A DNA stretch of 64,000 bases. It comes from Pseudomonas sp. Os17. Lineage in GTDB: Bacteria; Pseudomonadota; Gammaproteobacteria; Pseudomonadales; Pseudomonadaceae. The DNA is taken from contig NZ_AP014627.1 of the NCBI RefSeq assembly GCF_001547895.1, forward strand, positions 4,901,501 through 4,965,500, given 5' to 3'. The position numbers and the translations under genes were made by a program. Shown piece after piece: positions 27,153-36,782 of this stretch (within the stretch, counting starts at the first letter, position 1; every line of letters starts with the position of its first letter). The notes beneath the pieces were generated by a model. It was given only the letters and a program-made list of their open reading frames with translations, searched no databases and was not told where the DNA came from.

Positions 27153-27950
27153 TCAGGCGAAGATGGTCACCGTCTGCCGGCTCAGAGCAATCAGTTGTCC
27201 ATCGGGACTCCAGAGTGCCGCCGCCGCGTGGCCGTAACCGTCGCGGGCATGTTCGGTTTCCACCCGGTACTTGCACCAGTCCAGGGTGCTGACTGGCAGC
27301 AGCGGCTGCACGAACTCGATGGTCCAGGTCAGGGTGCTGCCGGCGGCCGGCTTGCTCAGGTGCGGCAACAAGGCCGGCGGCCAGGCATCCACCAGCGCCA
27401 GGATGTGCGCCTCGGTCACGGGTTCTTCCTTGACCTCCCCGCGCAAACGCACCCAGCCGCCCATGTCCCGGGAACGGTTGCCGGTAAAGGGCAGGCCGCC
27501 AACGCTCCAGCGCATCGCCAGATGGCGCATGAACTCCGGCGTTACGCCCTTGATGTAGGGCAGCTCCTGGCAGTCATCCCAGTGTTTCATCTCGGGCGCA
27601 GGTTCGGCGTCAATCGTCACCGAAGACTCGCGTGAGGCGCCAAAGCTGCCCTGCACCAGGGTCACCACCTGGCCTTCCTGCATCACCCGCCCCAATACCT
27701 GGCTAACCGCCTTGCCTTCACGCAGGACATCCACTTCAAAACTGACCGGAACGTCCGGCGCCACGGGCCCGACAAAAGTGACCGCCAAAGAGCGCACCGG
27801 GCGGTCGGCCGGAACCTTGGCGCGCATCGCTTCGTACTGCAGGGCGACCACCAGGCCACCGAAACTGGCGCGACCTTGAGCCCACTCGGCCGGAATGGTC
27901 AGCGCCTGGGGCTGGCTGCGAACGGCTTCGAGCAAATCATAGAAACGCAT
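27153..27950 (-). CDS. Acyl-CoA thioesterase family protein (double hotdog)
   Basis: A 265-residue protein of the TesB-like thioesterase group with two hotdog folds in tandem. Recognisable pieces are GRASFGGLVVALQYEAMRAKVPADRPVRSLAVTFVGPV in the first half and WTIEFVQPLLPVS with ALWSPDGQLIALSRQTV at the end. Such enzymes release free acid from acyl-CoA; chain-length preference is unknown. ATG 27950 gives the family start; the longer in-frame extension is not supported. Its 3' end is four bases from the Mpo1-like gene. Confidence 0.82.
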   Translation of the reverse strand: MRFYDLLEAVRSQPQALTIPAEWAQGRASFGGLVVALQYEAMRAKVPADRPVRSLAVTFVGPVAPDVPVSFEVDVLREGKAVSQVLGRVMQEGQVVTLVQGSFGASRESSVTIDAEPAPEMKHWDDCQELPYIKGVTPEFMRHLAMRWSVGGLPFTGNRSRDMGGWVRLRGEVKEEPVTEAHILALVDAWPPALLPHLSKPAAGSTLTWTIEFVQPLLPVSTLDWCKYRVETEHARDGYGHAAAALWSPDGQLIALSRQTVTIFA

Positions 27951-28058
27951 GAAAACCTCGGGGGCAAAAAAAAGACTCAGGGATCTTAACCAGCGCCTTA
28001 GAGCCGCACAGCCACTATTCCGGCCAAAGCAGCGGACAGATAAGCCGCACAACGACAA

Positions 28059-28826
28059 TCACTTTCGCAAGCAATCGTCGTACAACTGGTCCAGCACCTG
28101 GTCAGCTGCGGTTTCGGCCTTGAGCATGGTTCGACGCCAGACGGCGACACAGGGCAGCAGATCCGCTTGCTGCTCGGCCTGCGCCAGCCACTGCCAGCAG
28201 TCATGCCAATCCCCCAGGGCGCCCTGGGCCGCCTTGAGACGTTTCATCGCCAGCGCCGGCAAACGATCGAGCTCGGGATAGGCATCGGCCGCGTAGCGCA
28301 CACGCTTGATCAACAGCCGCAAACGATGGCGATCGTGAGCGGGATCCTGCAGCGCCTTGCCCAGGGCTTTCCACTGCTTGGCCAGGCGCTTCTCAATCCG
28401 CACGCGCAAACCTCGGAGCAAACCCTGGCGCTGGCAAGCCCGCAGGAATCGCGGAAACGCATCCAGTACCAGGAACAGCTGGGCCAGCTGGGGTCCGCCA
28501 GCCACTGCCGAATACTCCCGGCGCAACTGGGCGGTGCGCCGCTCGGCGGCAAGGTGCTGGCCATGCTGGTGCAGATAAGCCGCCAGTACTTCACGGTCAC
28601 GAATCGGCGTTGTCAGTTGCCCGACCGCGCCGGCTGCCGCCTCCAACTGCTCGACACCGGGCAGGCCGCGCAACGGGCGCAACAGGCTGCGCAAGCGGCG
28701 CACGGTGATGCGCAAGTCGTGCAGCGCCTCGGCATCGGTGGCCGCCGCCATGCGCGCCTGACAAGCCAGCAAGCTCACTTCCAGGCTCAGGATCTGAACC
28801 ACCAATCGATCAACCAAGGCACACAT
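28059..28826 (-). CDS. CHAD-domain protein (polyphosphate-binding type)
   Basis: A 255-residue helical protein formed by a single CHAD domain. The two basic helical repeats are clear: EALHDLRITVRRLRSLLRPLR near the N-terminus and DRHRLRLLIKRVRYAADAYPEL in the second half. These conserved His, Arg and Lys residues line a basic groove that binds inorganic polyphosphate in characterised relatives, which localise to polyP granules. No CYTH domain is attached. ATG 28826 follows GGGGAA; GTG one codon earlier is possible. Confidence 0.88.
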   Translation of the reverse strand: MCALVDRLVVQILSLEVSLLACQARMAAATDAEALHDLRITVRRLRSLLRPLRGLPGVEQLEAAAGAVGQLTTPIRDREVLAAYLHQHGQHLAAERRTAQLRREYSAVAGGPQLAQLFLVLDAFPRFLRACQRQGLLRGLRVRIEKRLAKQWKALGKALQDPAHDRHRLRLLIKRVRYAADAYPELDRLPALAMKRLKAAQGALGDWHDCWQWLAQAEQQADLLPCVAVWRRTMLKAETAADQVLDQLYDDCLRK

Positions 28827-28968
28827 CACGGGTTCCCCAATACGACGTGCAAGCCTGAATTCGGCTTATCCAGCTCAAGAATGAAAACGTGGACCCGTGA
28901 CCGGCATTGCGCCCGGTCACGGCCCCACGCTATGAGGGTTGCCGCTTCAGCGTAGCGCCTGGCGCGAC

Positions 28969-29247
28969 TCAGCGCCCGGCACGCGACTCGCGAATGTAGA
29001 AGCGCGCCTTCTCGGCTTTCTTGGTGCAGCCTTCAAAGGCTTCGAATTGCTGCTGGGTCTTGGCACCGGTCAGCAGCGACAGGGCCTTGGAATAGCTCAC
29101 GGTGCCAGCGAACCCTTCGGCCTTGGCCAGGTCCAGCTCATGCCAGGCGGCGTCCAGCTGAGTGCCGCAACTGTCGCGGTAGGCGGTCTTGCCCGCGCAA
29201 CCGGTCAGAACCAATGCAATCAGGGGCAAACAGATCCAGGCTTTCAT
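28969..29247 (-). CDS. Small lipoprotein, unknown function
   Basis: A 92-residue lipoprotein: signal peptide with lipobox LVLTGC, mature protein of about 74 residues with two further cysteines (DSCGTQLD and FEGCTKKAEKARFYIRESR) that may form a disulfide. The middle is helical (LDAAWHELDLAKAEGF). GAGGTG lies upstream of ATG 29247. No family recognised; it is widespread in shape among Pseudomonas lipoproteins. Confidence 0.8.
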   Translation of the reverse strand: MKAWICLPLIALVLTGCAGKTAYRDSCGTQLDAAWHELDLAKAEGFAGTVSYSKALSLLTGAKTQQQFEAFEGCTKKAEKARFYIRESRAGR

Positions 29248-29468
29248 CAATGACACCTCAGGAAAAAGAAACAGTCGTACAGGTTAAGACGATGGCAGCC
29301 GCGAAAAGTGCCTGACTCGACCTTTGGAAAATATAGCCGCAGGAGCATAGCGTCACCGCCCCATCGCCCCTAGGAAAAAACACTGATGCAAGCCGCAGGC
29401 GCATCAGCAATTGAACCCCGGGGCGCTATGGGTGCATTGTTGCAGCCTGTTTGGCGAAGGGACGAATC

Positions 29469-30506
29469 ATGAACAAACGTGTTGCATTGGTCCTCGGCTC
29501 AGGAGGCGCACGCGGGTATGCCCATATCGGGGTCATCGAGGAGATCGAAAGACGCGGGTATGACATTGCCTGCATCGCCGGTTGCTCGATGGGCGCGGTG
29601 GTGGGCGGCATCTACGCGGCGGGCAAGCTCGCCGAGTACCGGGAATGGATCGAAAGCCTGGACTACCTCGATGTGCTGCGCCTGGTGGACGTGAGCTTCC
29701 GCCTGGGGGCGATTCGCGGCGAAAAGGTCTTCGGCCAGATCCGCAAGATCGTCGGTGACGTCAACATCGAAGACCTGCGCATTCCCTACACCGCCGTGGC
29801 CACCGACCTCACCAACCAACAGGAGATCTGGTTCCAGGAGGGCTGCCTGCATCAGGCCATGCGCGCCTCGGCGGCCATTCCCAGCCTGTTCACCCCAGTG
29901 ATGCAGGGCAATCGCATGCTGGTGGACGGCGGCCTGCTCAACCCGCTACCGATCGTGCCGGTGGTGTCCAGTCATTGCGACCTGATCATCGCGGTCAACC
30001 TCAACTCCACCAACCAGCGCCATTACCAGTTGCCGGTGATCCAACGCCCGCCGGCGTTCAAGAGCCGCTTCGACAGCCTGATCAATTCCCTGGGCTCGCA
30101 CCTGCCGTTCCGCCGCAAGCAGGCCGAGCAACTGTTGCTGCTCGAACAGGAAGCCTTCAAGAGCGAAGCGGCCGACATCAATCCCTGGGTCGAAGGCGCC
30201 GAGCCGGAGGCCCAGCAACCGGCGGCCGCACCGGAAACCGAAGGCGCGCCCAAGTCCGCCAGTGGTTCATTCATCATCGACAACGTCGGCCCGGCGTCGC
30301 TGCTGGACCTGGTGAACCAGAGCTTCGAGGTGATGCAGACCTCCCTGGCGCAGTACAAGATTGCCGGCTACCCGCCGGACATCCTGATCAACGTGCCCAA
30401 GCGCGTGTGCCGGTTCTTCGAGTTCTACAAGGCGCCTGAGCTGATCGCCCTGGGGCGGGAAATCGCCAGCGACACCCTGGACCGCTACGAACAGGAACAG
30501 CGCTGA
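29469..30506 (+). CDS. Patatin-like phospholipase (RssA type)
   Basis: A 345-residue serine hydrolase of the patatin family. The oxyanion loop is GSGGARGYAHIG, the nucleophile elbow is GCSMG with Ser40, and the catalytic Asp lies in MLVDGGLLNPLP. The C-terminal 100 residues include a low-complexity Ala/Pro/Glu linker (about 240-265) and a helical end. No signal peptide, so it acts in the cytoplasm or at the inner face of the membrane. AAGGGA precedes ATG 29469. The substrate is unknown. Confidence 0.9.
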   Translation: MNKRVALVLGSGGARGYAHIGVIEEIERRGYDIACIAGCSMGAVVGGIYAAGKLAEYREWIESLDYLDVLRLVDVSFRLGAIRGEKVFGQIRKIVGDVNIEDLRIPYTAVATDLTNQQEIWFQEGCLHQAMRASAAIPSLFTPVMQGNRMLVDGGLLNPLPIVPVVSSHCDLIIAVNLNSTNQRHYQLPVIQRPPAFKSRFDSLINSLGSHLPFRRKQAEQLLLLEQEAFKSEAADINPWVEGAEPEAQQPAAAPETEGAPKSASGSFIIDNVGPASLLDLVNQSFEVMQTSLAQYKIAGYPPDILINVPKRVCRFFEFYKAPELIALGREIASDTLDRYEQEQR

Positions 30507-30531
30507 GCCAGCAAGAGCCGAGCCCGACAGC

Positions 30532-31227
30532 TCAGGAATCACCGCCCAACAGCCGGTAGCCCACTCCCGCCTCGGTCACGATGAACCGAGGCCGAGTCGG
30601 ATCGTCCGCCAGTTTCTGCCGCAGATGCCCGACCACGATCCGCAGGTAGTGGCTGTCCTCGGTGTGGGTTGGTCCCCAGATGTCCTTGAGCAACTGCTGC
30701 TGGGTGATCACCCGCCCGGGATGCCGTGCCAGCTGCGCCAGCACGGCGTATTCCTTGCGGGTCAGGGCCACTTCAAGACCGTCCAGAAGTACCCGGCGAT
30801 AGGCCAGGTCCACCGTCAACGGCCCCACCTGCAAGGCCGCTTCCTGCACCTCGCCGGCGGGCGCCTGGCGCAGCAGGGCACGGATGCGTGCCAGGAATTC
30901 CTGGATGCCGAAGGGTTTGGTCACGTAGTCATTGGCGCCGCCATCCAGGGCTTCGACCTTCTGCACTTCGCTGGCGCGCACCGAAAGCACCAGCACCGGC
31001 ACCGTCGACCACTCGCGAAACTCGCGCAGGACCTGCTGGCCATCCATGTCCGGCAGCCCCAGATCGAGCACCAGCAGGTCCGGTTTGTTCAGCGCCGCCT
31101 GGGCCAGGCCTTCGGCACCGGCTCCGGCTTCAATCACTTTGTATCCTTGTGACGCCAGGCTGATGCGCAGGAACTTGCGGATCTGCGGCTCGTCGTCGAT
31201 GACCAGGATGGTCGCGGTCTGGCTCAT
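30532..31227 (-). CDS. kdpE: Two-component response regulator KdpE
   Basis: An OmpR-type regulator of 231 residues: receiver domain with Asp55 (LLVLDLGLPDMDG) and a winged-helix DNA-binding domain from about residue 130. It is last in the kdpFABC-DE array, 100 bases after kdpD. Phosphorylated KdpE activates the kdp promoter under potassium limitation or osmotic upshift. Confidence 0.97.
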   Translation of the reverse strand: MSQTATILVIDDEPQIRKFLRISLASQGYKVIEAGAGAEGLAQAALNKPDLLVLDLGLPDMDGQQVLREFREWSTVPVLVLSVRASEVQKVEALDGGANDYVTKPFGIQEFLARIRALLRQAPAGEVQEAALQVGPLTVDLAYRRVLLDGLEVALTRKEYAVLAQLARHPGRVITQQQLLKDIWGPTHTEDSHYLRIVVGHLRQKLADDPTRPRFIVTEAGVGYRLLGGDS

Positions 31228-31327
31228 GGGTTCAATTCAAGGCAAATAAGAGGCAAAAGAGTAGCGCACGCCGGGCCACATCCAAATGGCCTTCGTGCGC
31301 GCTGGCAGTGTTGCGGATCACGGCTTG

Positions 31328-33979
31328 TCACAGGTCGTTCTCCAGCTCCGGCTGGGTCTGCAGCGGCAGGTGCAAGGTGATGCAAGTGCCCTGGCCGTCG
31401 ATGCCTTCGGCGACGCTGATATGCCCGCCATGGGCGCCGACCATGCCCTGACAGATCGCCAGCCCCAGGCCCGTGCCCTGCCCGCCACGATCGCCGCGGG
31501 CGGAGGTGTAGAACATGTCGAAGATCTTCGCCCGCTCCTCCTCGGGAATCCCCGGCCCCTCGTCGCTGACGGCAAAGCTCAACTCCCCCTCACCGGCACT
31601 GACTTTCAGCTGCAAACGCCCTTGGGGCGGCGAGAAGCGTGCGGCGTTTTCCAGGACATTGACCAGCGCCTGCTCGATCAGGGCCGCATGGACATAGAGC
31701 AGCGGCAGGTCCGGCGGCAGCTCGGTGCTCACCCGCAACGGCGCCAGCACCACCCGCAGACGGTTGAGGGCACTGCCGACTATGTCCCCCGGCGCCACCC
31801 AGTCCCGGGCCAGCTTCAACGCACCATGCCCAAGCCGGGTCATGTCCAGCAGGTTCTGGATATAGCGATCCAGGCGCTCGGCTTCATCCCGCGTCCCTTC
31901 GAGCAATTCGCGCCGATCTTCCAGGGGGATCGCCTCCCCCAGGGCCAGCAGGCTGTCGATACTGCCGCGCATCGACGTCAGCGGCGTGCGCAGGTCGTGA
32001 GACACCGAGGCCAGCAAGGCACTGCGCAACTGTTCGGTTTCGCCGTGCAGGCGCGCCGCCTCCAGGTCCTCGGCCAGACGCGCCCGGGCCAGGGCCTGGG
32101 CCAGGGGCTGGCTGAGGGCCGTGAGCAGGCGCCGGCGCTGACCGCTGAACTCCTCGCCTTCCCTGGGACACACGCCCAACAGCCCCAGGGGACCGTCGTC
32201 CACCGAGAGCGGCCACCACCACCAGCGTCCGAATGGCAGGGTCCCGGTGCCCAGGCCCGCCGGTTGATCATGCTGCCAGGCCCAGTCCGCCGCGGCCCGC
32301 TCGGCCTCGGAAAACTGCAGCGAACCGCCGGTCTCGACTTTCCAGCCGCCCTGCCCGTCGCGATTGAGCAGGCAGATGCGCAATTCATCGCGACCGTGCA
32401 GGTGCTGGGCTGCGGCGCTGATCACCGCCTGCCGATCGGTGGCGGCCGTGAGCTTGCGCGACAGATCGAGCAACTCGCCGGTTTCCTCCTGGGTTTCACG
32501 CAGCGCCTGCAGCTGCCGCCGCTGGCGCGCCGCCAGGTTGCCGGTGAGCGCCGCCATGAGCAGGAAGAACAACAGGGTCAGCACATCCTCTTCTCGTTGG
32601 ATGGCAAACGAGAAACTGGGCGGGATAAACAGAAAGTCATAGGCCAAAAACGACAGCGCGGCGCAGGCCAGGGCCGGCCCCAGGCTGCTGCGCACCGCCA
32701 CCAGCAACACCGCGGCGAGAAACACCAGCGAGATGTTCGGCAGCGGCAGGACACTGGCCACACCCCAGGCCAGGGCACTGGCCAGAACGGTGGCCAACAG
32801 CGCCAGGCCATAGTCGAACCACTGCAGGGAATGCTGGCTGCGCAAGCCCGGCTGATGCGGCAGAGGATCGGTGTCCAGGACATTGATCTCCAGGCCCTCG
32901 GCGTTGCGCAACAGGCGCGCCGCCAGGCCGCCGCCAAACCAGCGCCGACGCCAGCGACGACTGGACTGCCCCACCAGCAGCAAACTGGCACGGCGTTCGG
33001 CGGCGTGCTGGATCAAGGTCTTGGCCACCTCGCCGGCGCGCAGCAGCACCACCTCCCCGCCCAGGCGCTCAGCCAGTTGCTGCGCCGCCTGCAACCGCAG
33101 GCGCGATTGCTCGTCCTGCAGCCGGCCATTGTCCACATGCACCAGGCTCCAGGGCAGGTGCCGACGCTGGGCCACGCGACTGGCATGGCGCACCAGGCGC
33201 TCGGCCTGGGCATCGCCGTCAATGCCCACCAGCAAACGCCCCCGCACCGCCGGCGCCGCCTGGCCAAGCTGGCGGTAGCCCAGGGCCAGGTCGTTATCCA
33301 CCTGGGCCGCGGCGGTCTGCATCGCCAACTCGCGCAAGGCGGTGAGATTGGTCTGGGTAAAGAACGCATCGATGGCCGCCCGCGCCTGCTCCGGCACATA
33401 GACCTTGCCGTCCCGCAGGCGCTCCAGCAGCTCTCGTGGCGGCAGGTCAACCAGCAGCAGTTCATAGGCTTCCTGCAGCACCCAGTCGGGCAGGGTTTCA
33501 CGCACCTGGACCCCGGTGATGCCGCGGACCTGATCATTCAGGCTTTCCAGGTGCTGGACATTGACCGTGGTGAACACGTCGATGCCGGCCGCCAGCAGTT
33601 CCTGAATATCCTGCCAGCGCTTGGCGTGCCGACTGCCGGGGGCATTGCTGTGGGCCAGCTCATCCACCAGCACCAGCTTGGGCTTGGCCTTGAGCAGGCC
33701 GTCCAGGTCCATTTCCTCGAGCATCACCCCGCGGTATTCCGAACGCACCAGGGGCTGCTGCGGCAAACCGGCCAGCAGCGCCTCGGTCTCGGCGCGCCCG
33801 TGGGTTTCCACCACCCCGGCGAGCACCTTGACCCCTTGGCGCAGTTGCGTGTGGGCAGCCTGGAGCATGGCGTAGGTCTTGCCGACGCCGGGAGCGGCAC
33901 CGAGGAAGACCTTGAGCCGGCCACGACCGTCACGGGGCAGTTCAGCGAGCAGCGCATCGGCGCGACCGGAATCACTCAT
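31328..33979 (-). CDS. kdpD: Potassium-responsive sensor histidine kinase KdpD
   Basis: The 883-residue sensor has the complete KdpD layout: N-terminal KdpD domain with Walker A GAAPGVGKT (27-35), a Usp-like domain (about 240-360), four membrane helices (about 395-495), a GAF-like region, and the kinase core with His661 in SVSHDLRTPLTSM and a C-terminal ATPase (DEGPGIPEEERAKIF, GTGLGLAICQGMVGAHGG). It phosphorylates KdpE. It is co-directional with kdpC, 68 bases upstream. Confidence 0.97.
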   Translation of the reverse strand: MSDSGRADALLAELPRDGRGRLKVFLGAAPGVGKTYAMLQAAHTQLRQGVKVLAGVVETHGRAETEALLAGLPQQPLVRSEYRGVMLEEMDLDGLLKAKPKLVLVDELAHSNAPGSRHAKRWQDIQELLAAGIDVFTTVNVQHLESLNDQVRGITGVQVRETLPDWVLQEAYELLLVDLPPRELLERLRDGKVYVPEQARAAIDAFFTQTNLTALRELAMQTAAAQVDNDLALGYRQLGQAAPAVRGRLLVGIDGDAQAERLVRHASRVAQRRHLPWSLVHVDNGRLQDEQSRLRLQAAQQLAERLGGEVVLLRAGEVAKTLIQHAAERRASLLLVGQSSRRWRRRWFGGGLAARLLRNAEGLEINVLDTDPLPHQPGLRSQHSLQWFDYGLALLATVLASALAWGVASVLPLPNISLVFLAAVLLVAVRSSLGPALACAALSFLAYDFLFIPPSFSFAIQREEDVLTLLFFLLMAALTGNLAARQRRQLQALRETQEETGELLDLSRKLTAATDRQAVISAAAQHLHGRDELRICLLNRDGQGGWKVETGGSLQFSEAERAAADWAWQHDQPAGLGTGTLPFGRWWWWPLSVDDGPLGLLGVCPREGEEFSGQRRRLLTALSQPLAQALARARLAEDLEAARLHGETEQLRSALLASVSHDLRTPLTSMRGSIDSLLALGEAIPLEDRRELLEGTRDEAERLDRYIQNLLDMTRLGHGALKLARDWVAPGDIVGSALNRLRVVLAPLRVSTELPPDLPLLYVHAALIEQALVNVLENAARFSPPQGRLQLKVSAGEGELSFAVSDEGPGIPEEERAKIFDMFYTSARGDRGGQGTGLGLAICQGMVGAHGGHISVAEGIDGQGTCITLHLPLQTQPELENDL

Positions 33980-34047
33980 GGGGTATCTCTCTGCAACGAA
34001 ACATTCAATTCACCAGGCACTCTAGCTGCCGCCGCCGGCGCCAGCGC

Positions 34048-34593
34048 TTACAACTGGTCCAGGGCTTGATTCAGGGTCAGCACATTGACCACCGGTGGCC
34101 CCACCAGGGGCCGCTGGGTATGTGCCGCCACCAGGGCCCGCAGCTGGTCCGCCGGCAGATTGCGCGCCGCCGCGACCCGCGCCAGTTGATAGTCAATTGC
34201 CTCGGGTGGCAAGTGCGGATCAAGGCCGCTGCCCGAGGTGGTGAGCAGGGCCAGGGGCACCGGGCCCTGACCCGCAACCTGGAGCTTGTGGGCATCGTCG
34301 ATCACCCGGGTGGCCAGGGCCGGGTTGCTCGGCGCCAGGTTGCTGGCAGAGCTGGATACCGTGGCAAAGGCCCCCGCCGAAGGACGCGGATGGAACCAGG
34401 CATCGCCGACAAAATCCTGGGCAATCAGGGCCGAGCCCCGCACCTTGCCCTCGGCATCACGCACCAGGCTGCCGTTGGCCTGGTCCGCAAACGCGACCTG
34501 GGCCACTCCAGTGACCACCAGCGGATAAGCCACGCCGGTGATCAGGGTCATCAACACCATCAGGCTCAAGGCCGGACGCAATACGCTAGTCAT
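34048..34593 (-). CDS. kdpC: Potassium-transporting ATPase subunit C
   Basis: A 181-residue subunit with one N-terminal membrane helix ([28 protein letters not shown]) and a periplasmic domain containing [37 protein letters not shown]. It stabilises the KdpFABC complex and helps K+ binding. It follows kdpB with a gap of 94 bases, somewhat longer than the rest of the operon. Confidence 0.97.
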   Translation of the reverse strand: MTSVLRPALSLMVLMTLITGVAYPLVVTGVAQVAFADQANGSLVRDAEGKVRGSALIAQDFVGDAWFHPRPSAGAFATVSSSASNLAPSNPALATRVIDDAHKLQVAGQGPVPLALLTTSGSGLDPHLPPEAIDYQLARVAAARNLPADQLRALVAAHTQRPLVGPPVVNVLTLNQALDQL

Positions 34594-34687
34594 TTCTCAT
34601 TCCTCGATTCATTCGGTCACGTGCAGGAGCCGGCTGCCGGCGATCAGGTCGCAAACCTTGCTGCGTCCTGCGCCGGCCAGCGGCGGG

Positions 34688-36775
34688 CTACACCAGGTGC
34701 AGCGCGGTCAGCAGCATGTCGATCAGCTTGATCCCGACAAAGGGCACCACTATCCCGCCCACGCCATAGACCAGCAGGTTGCGCCGCAGCAGGTGGGCGG
34801 CGCTGGCCGCCTGGACCCGCACGCCACGCAGCGCCAGGGGGATCAGCACCACGATGATCAGGGCGTTGAACACGATCGCCGAAAGGATCGCGCTCTGCGG
34901 GCTGGTCAGTTGCATGATGTTGAGCACGCCCAGCTGTGGATAAATCGCCGCGAACAACGCCGGCAGGATGGCGAAGTACTTGGCCACGTCGTTGGCAATG
35001 GAAAAGGTGGTCAGGGCGCCACGGGTCACCAGCAGCTCCTTGCCGATCTGCACCACGTCCAGCAGCTTGGTCGGATCGCTATCTAGGTCGACCATGTTGG
35101 CCGCCTCGCGGGCCGCCTGGGTGCCGTCGTTCATCGCCATGCCGACATCGGCCTGGGCCAGTGCCGGGGCGTCGTTGGCGCCGTCGCCGCACATGGCCAC
35201 CAGACGCCCGTCGTTCTGCTCATGACGGATGCGCGCCAGTTTCTTTTCCGGCGTGGCCTCGGCCAGCACATCATCGACCCCGGCCTCCGCCGCGATGGCG
35301 GCGGCGGTCAGCGGGTTGTCGCCGGTGACCATGACGGTGCGGATCCCCAGCTTGCGCAACTCGGCGAAACGCTCGCGGATACCGGGCTTGACCACGTCCT
35401 TGAGGTGAATGGCGCCGAGCATCCGGCCTTCGCCACAGACCAGCAGCGGCGTGCCGCCGCTCTGGGCGATCTTGTCGATCTCCCGGGACAGGGCCGGGGC
35501 CAGGTCGCGGCGCTCCAGGCCGACGAAACTCAGTACCGAATCCACCGCGCCCTTGCGATAGATCCGCCCCTGGTAATCGACGCCGGAAAGGCGAGTTTCC
35601 GCACTGAACGGCACGGCGGTCAACACATCGCTGGCCGGCTCGGGCTGTGGATAAAGTTCGCGCAGGTACTCGACGATGGATTTGCCTTCGGCGGTGTCAT
35701 CCGCCAGGGAGGCCAGCAAGGCCGCCTCCGCCAGTTCCCGGGCGTTGACCCCGGGAGCCGGGTGGATGGCGCTGCAACGACGGTTGCCGAAGGTGATGGT
35801 GCCGGTCTTGTCCAGCAACAGCACGTGCACGTCCCCTGCCGCTTCCACCGCACGACCGGATTTGGCGATCACGTTCAGGCGCACCAGTCGATCCATCCCG
35901 GCGATCCCGATCGCCGACAGAAGGCCGCCAATGGTGGTGGGGATCAGGGTCACCAGCAACGCCACCAGGAACACCAGCGGCAGGCTGCCATTGGCGAAGT
36001 GGGCGAACGGCTGCAGGGTCACCACCACCAGCAGGAAAATCAGGGTCAAGCCGATCAGCAAGATGTCCAGGGCCACTTCATTGGGGGTCTTCTGCCGCTT
36101 GGCGCCCTCCACCAGGGCAATCATGCGATCCAGGGTCGACTCTCCGGGGTTGCTGGTGATGCGCACCAGCAGCCAGTCGGAAACCAACCGGGTATTGCCG
36201 GTCACCGCCGAACGATCCCCACCGGATTCGCGGATCACCGGCGCCGACTCACCAGTAATCGCCGCCTCGTTGACCGCGGCGATGCCCTCGATCACCTCGC
36301 CGTCCCCGGGGATCATTTCCCCGGCTTCGACTCGAACCACATCGCCTTTGCGCAGTTGGGTCGCCGGCACCAGCTGATAGCCGCCATCGGCGCTCCGGCG
36401 CCGGGCGCTCAAGCCCTCGCTACCGGCCTTGAGGCTGTCGGCGCGAGCCTTGCCCCGACCTTCGGCCAGGGCTTCGGCGAAGTTGGCAAACAGCACCGTG
36501 AACCACAGCCACAGGGCGATCTGGGCAGCGACGAAAGTCGGCACCGCAGTGTCCGGCACGAAACACAGCACGGTGGTCAGGAGCGCCGTCAACTCCACCA
36601 CCAGCATCACCGGCGAGCGCTGCAACTGGCGCGGATCGAGCTTGACGAAGGCCTGGATCAGCGCCGGACGCCACAGGGCCGAGATCGCGGTGCCCGACGC
36701 TTCGGCCTTGGCCGGCTTGGTCTTGGCGGGCGCATCGGCAGCCTTGTTTGAGGCAGGAACATGCATATTCATCAT
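34688..36775 (-). CDS. kdpB: Potassium-transporting P-type ATPase subunit B
   Basis: The 695-residue catalytic subunit is a P-type ATPase. Phosphorylated Asp322 lies in [13 protein letters not shown], the actuator loop is ITGESAPV and the hinge is TGDNPLTA with [22 protein letters not shown]. The N-terminus has an Ala/Lys-rich extension of about 20 residues before the first helix, longer than in E. coli. ATG 36775 follows GAGG; a second ATG comes directly after. It begins seven bases after kdpA. Confidence 0.97.
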   Translation of the reverse strand: MMNMHVPASNKAADAPAKTKPAKAEASGTAISALWRPALIQAFVKLDPRQLQRSPVMLVVELTALLTTVLCFVPDTAVPTFVAAQIALWLWFTVLFANFAEALAEGRGKARADSLKAGSEGLSARRRSADGGYQLVPATQLRKGDVVRVEAGEMIPGDGEVIEGIAAVNEAAITGESAPVIRESGGDRSAVTGNTRLVSDWLLVRITSNPGESTLDRMIALVEGAKRQKTPNEVALDILLIGLTLIFLLVVVTLQPFAHFANGSLPLVFLVALLVTLIPTTIGGLLSAIGIAGMDRLVRLNVIAKSGRAVEAAGDVHVLLLDKTGTITFGNRRCSAIHPAPGVNARELAEAALLASLADDTAEGKSIVEYLRELYPQPEPASDVLTAVPFSAETRLSGVDYQGRIYRKGAVDSVLSFVGLERRDLAPALSREIDKIAQSGGTPLLVCGEGRMLGAIHLKDVVKPGIRERFAELRKLGIRTVMVTGDNPLTAAAIAAEAGVDDVLAEATPEKKLARIRHEQNDGRLVAMCGDGANDAPALAQADVGMAMNDGTQAAREAANMVDLDSDPTKLLDVVQIGKELLVTRGALTTFSIANDVAKYFAILPALFAAIYPQLGVLNIMQLTSPQSAILSAIVFNALIIVVLIPLALRGVRVQAASAAHLLRRNLLVYGVGGIVVPFVGIKLIDMLLTALHLV

Positions 36776-36782
36776 CAGGTCC

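Noticed and set aside
31286..34069. Plus-strand frame of 927 codons across kdpD
   Set aside because: Rich in Gln, Arg and His, as typical of antisense frames in high-GC genes; KdpD on the minus strand is unambiguous.
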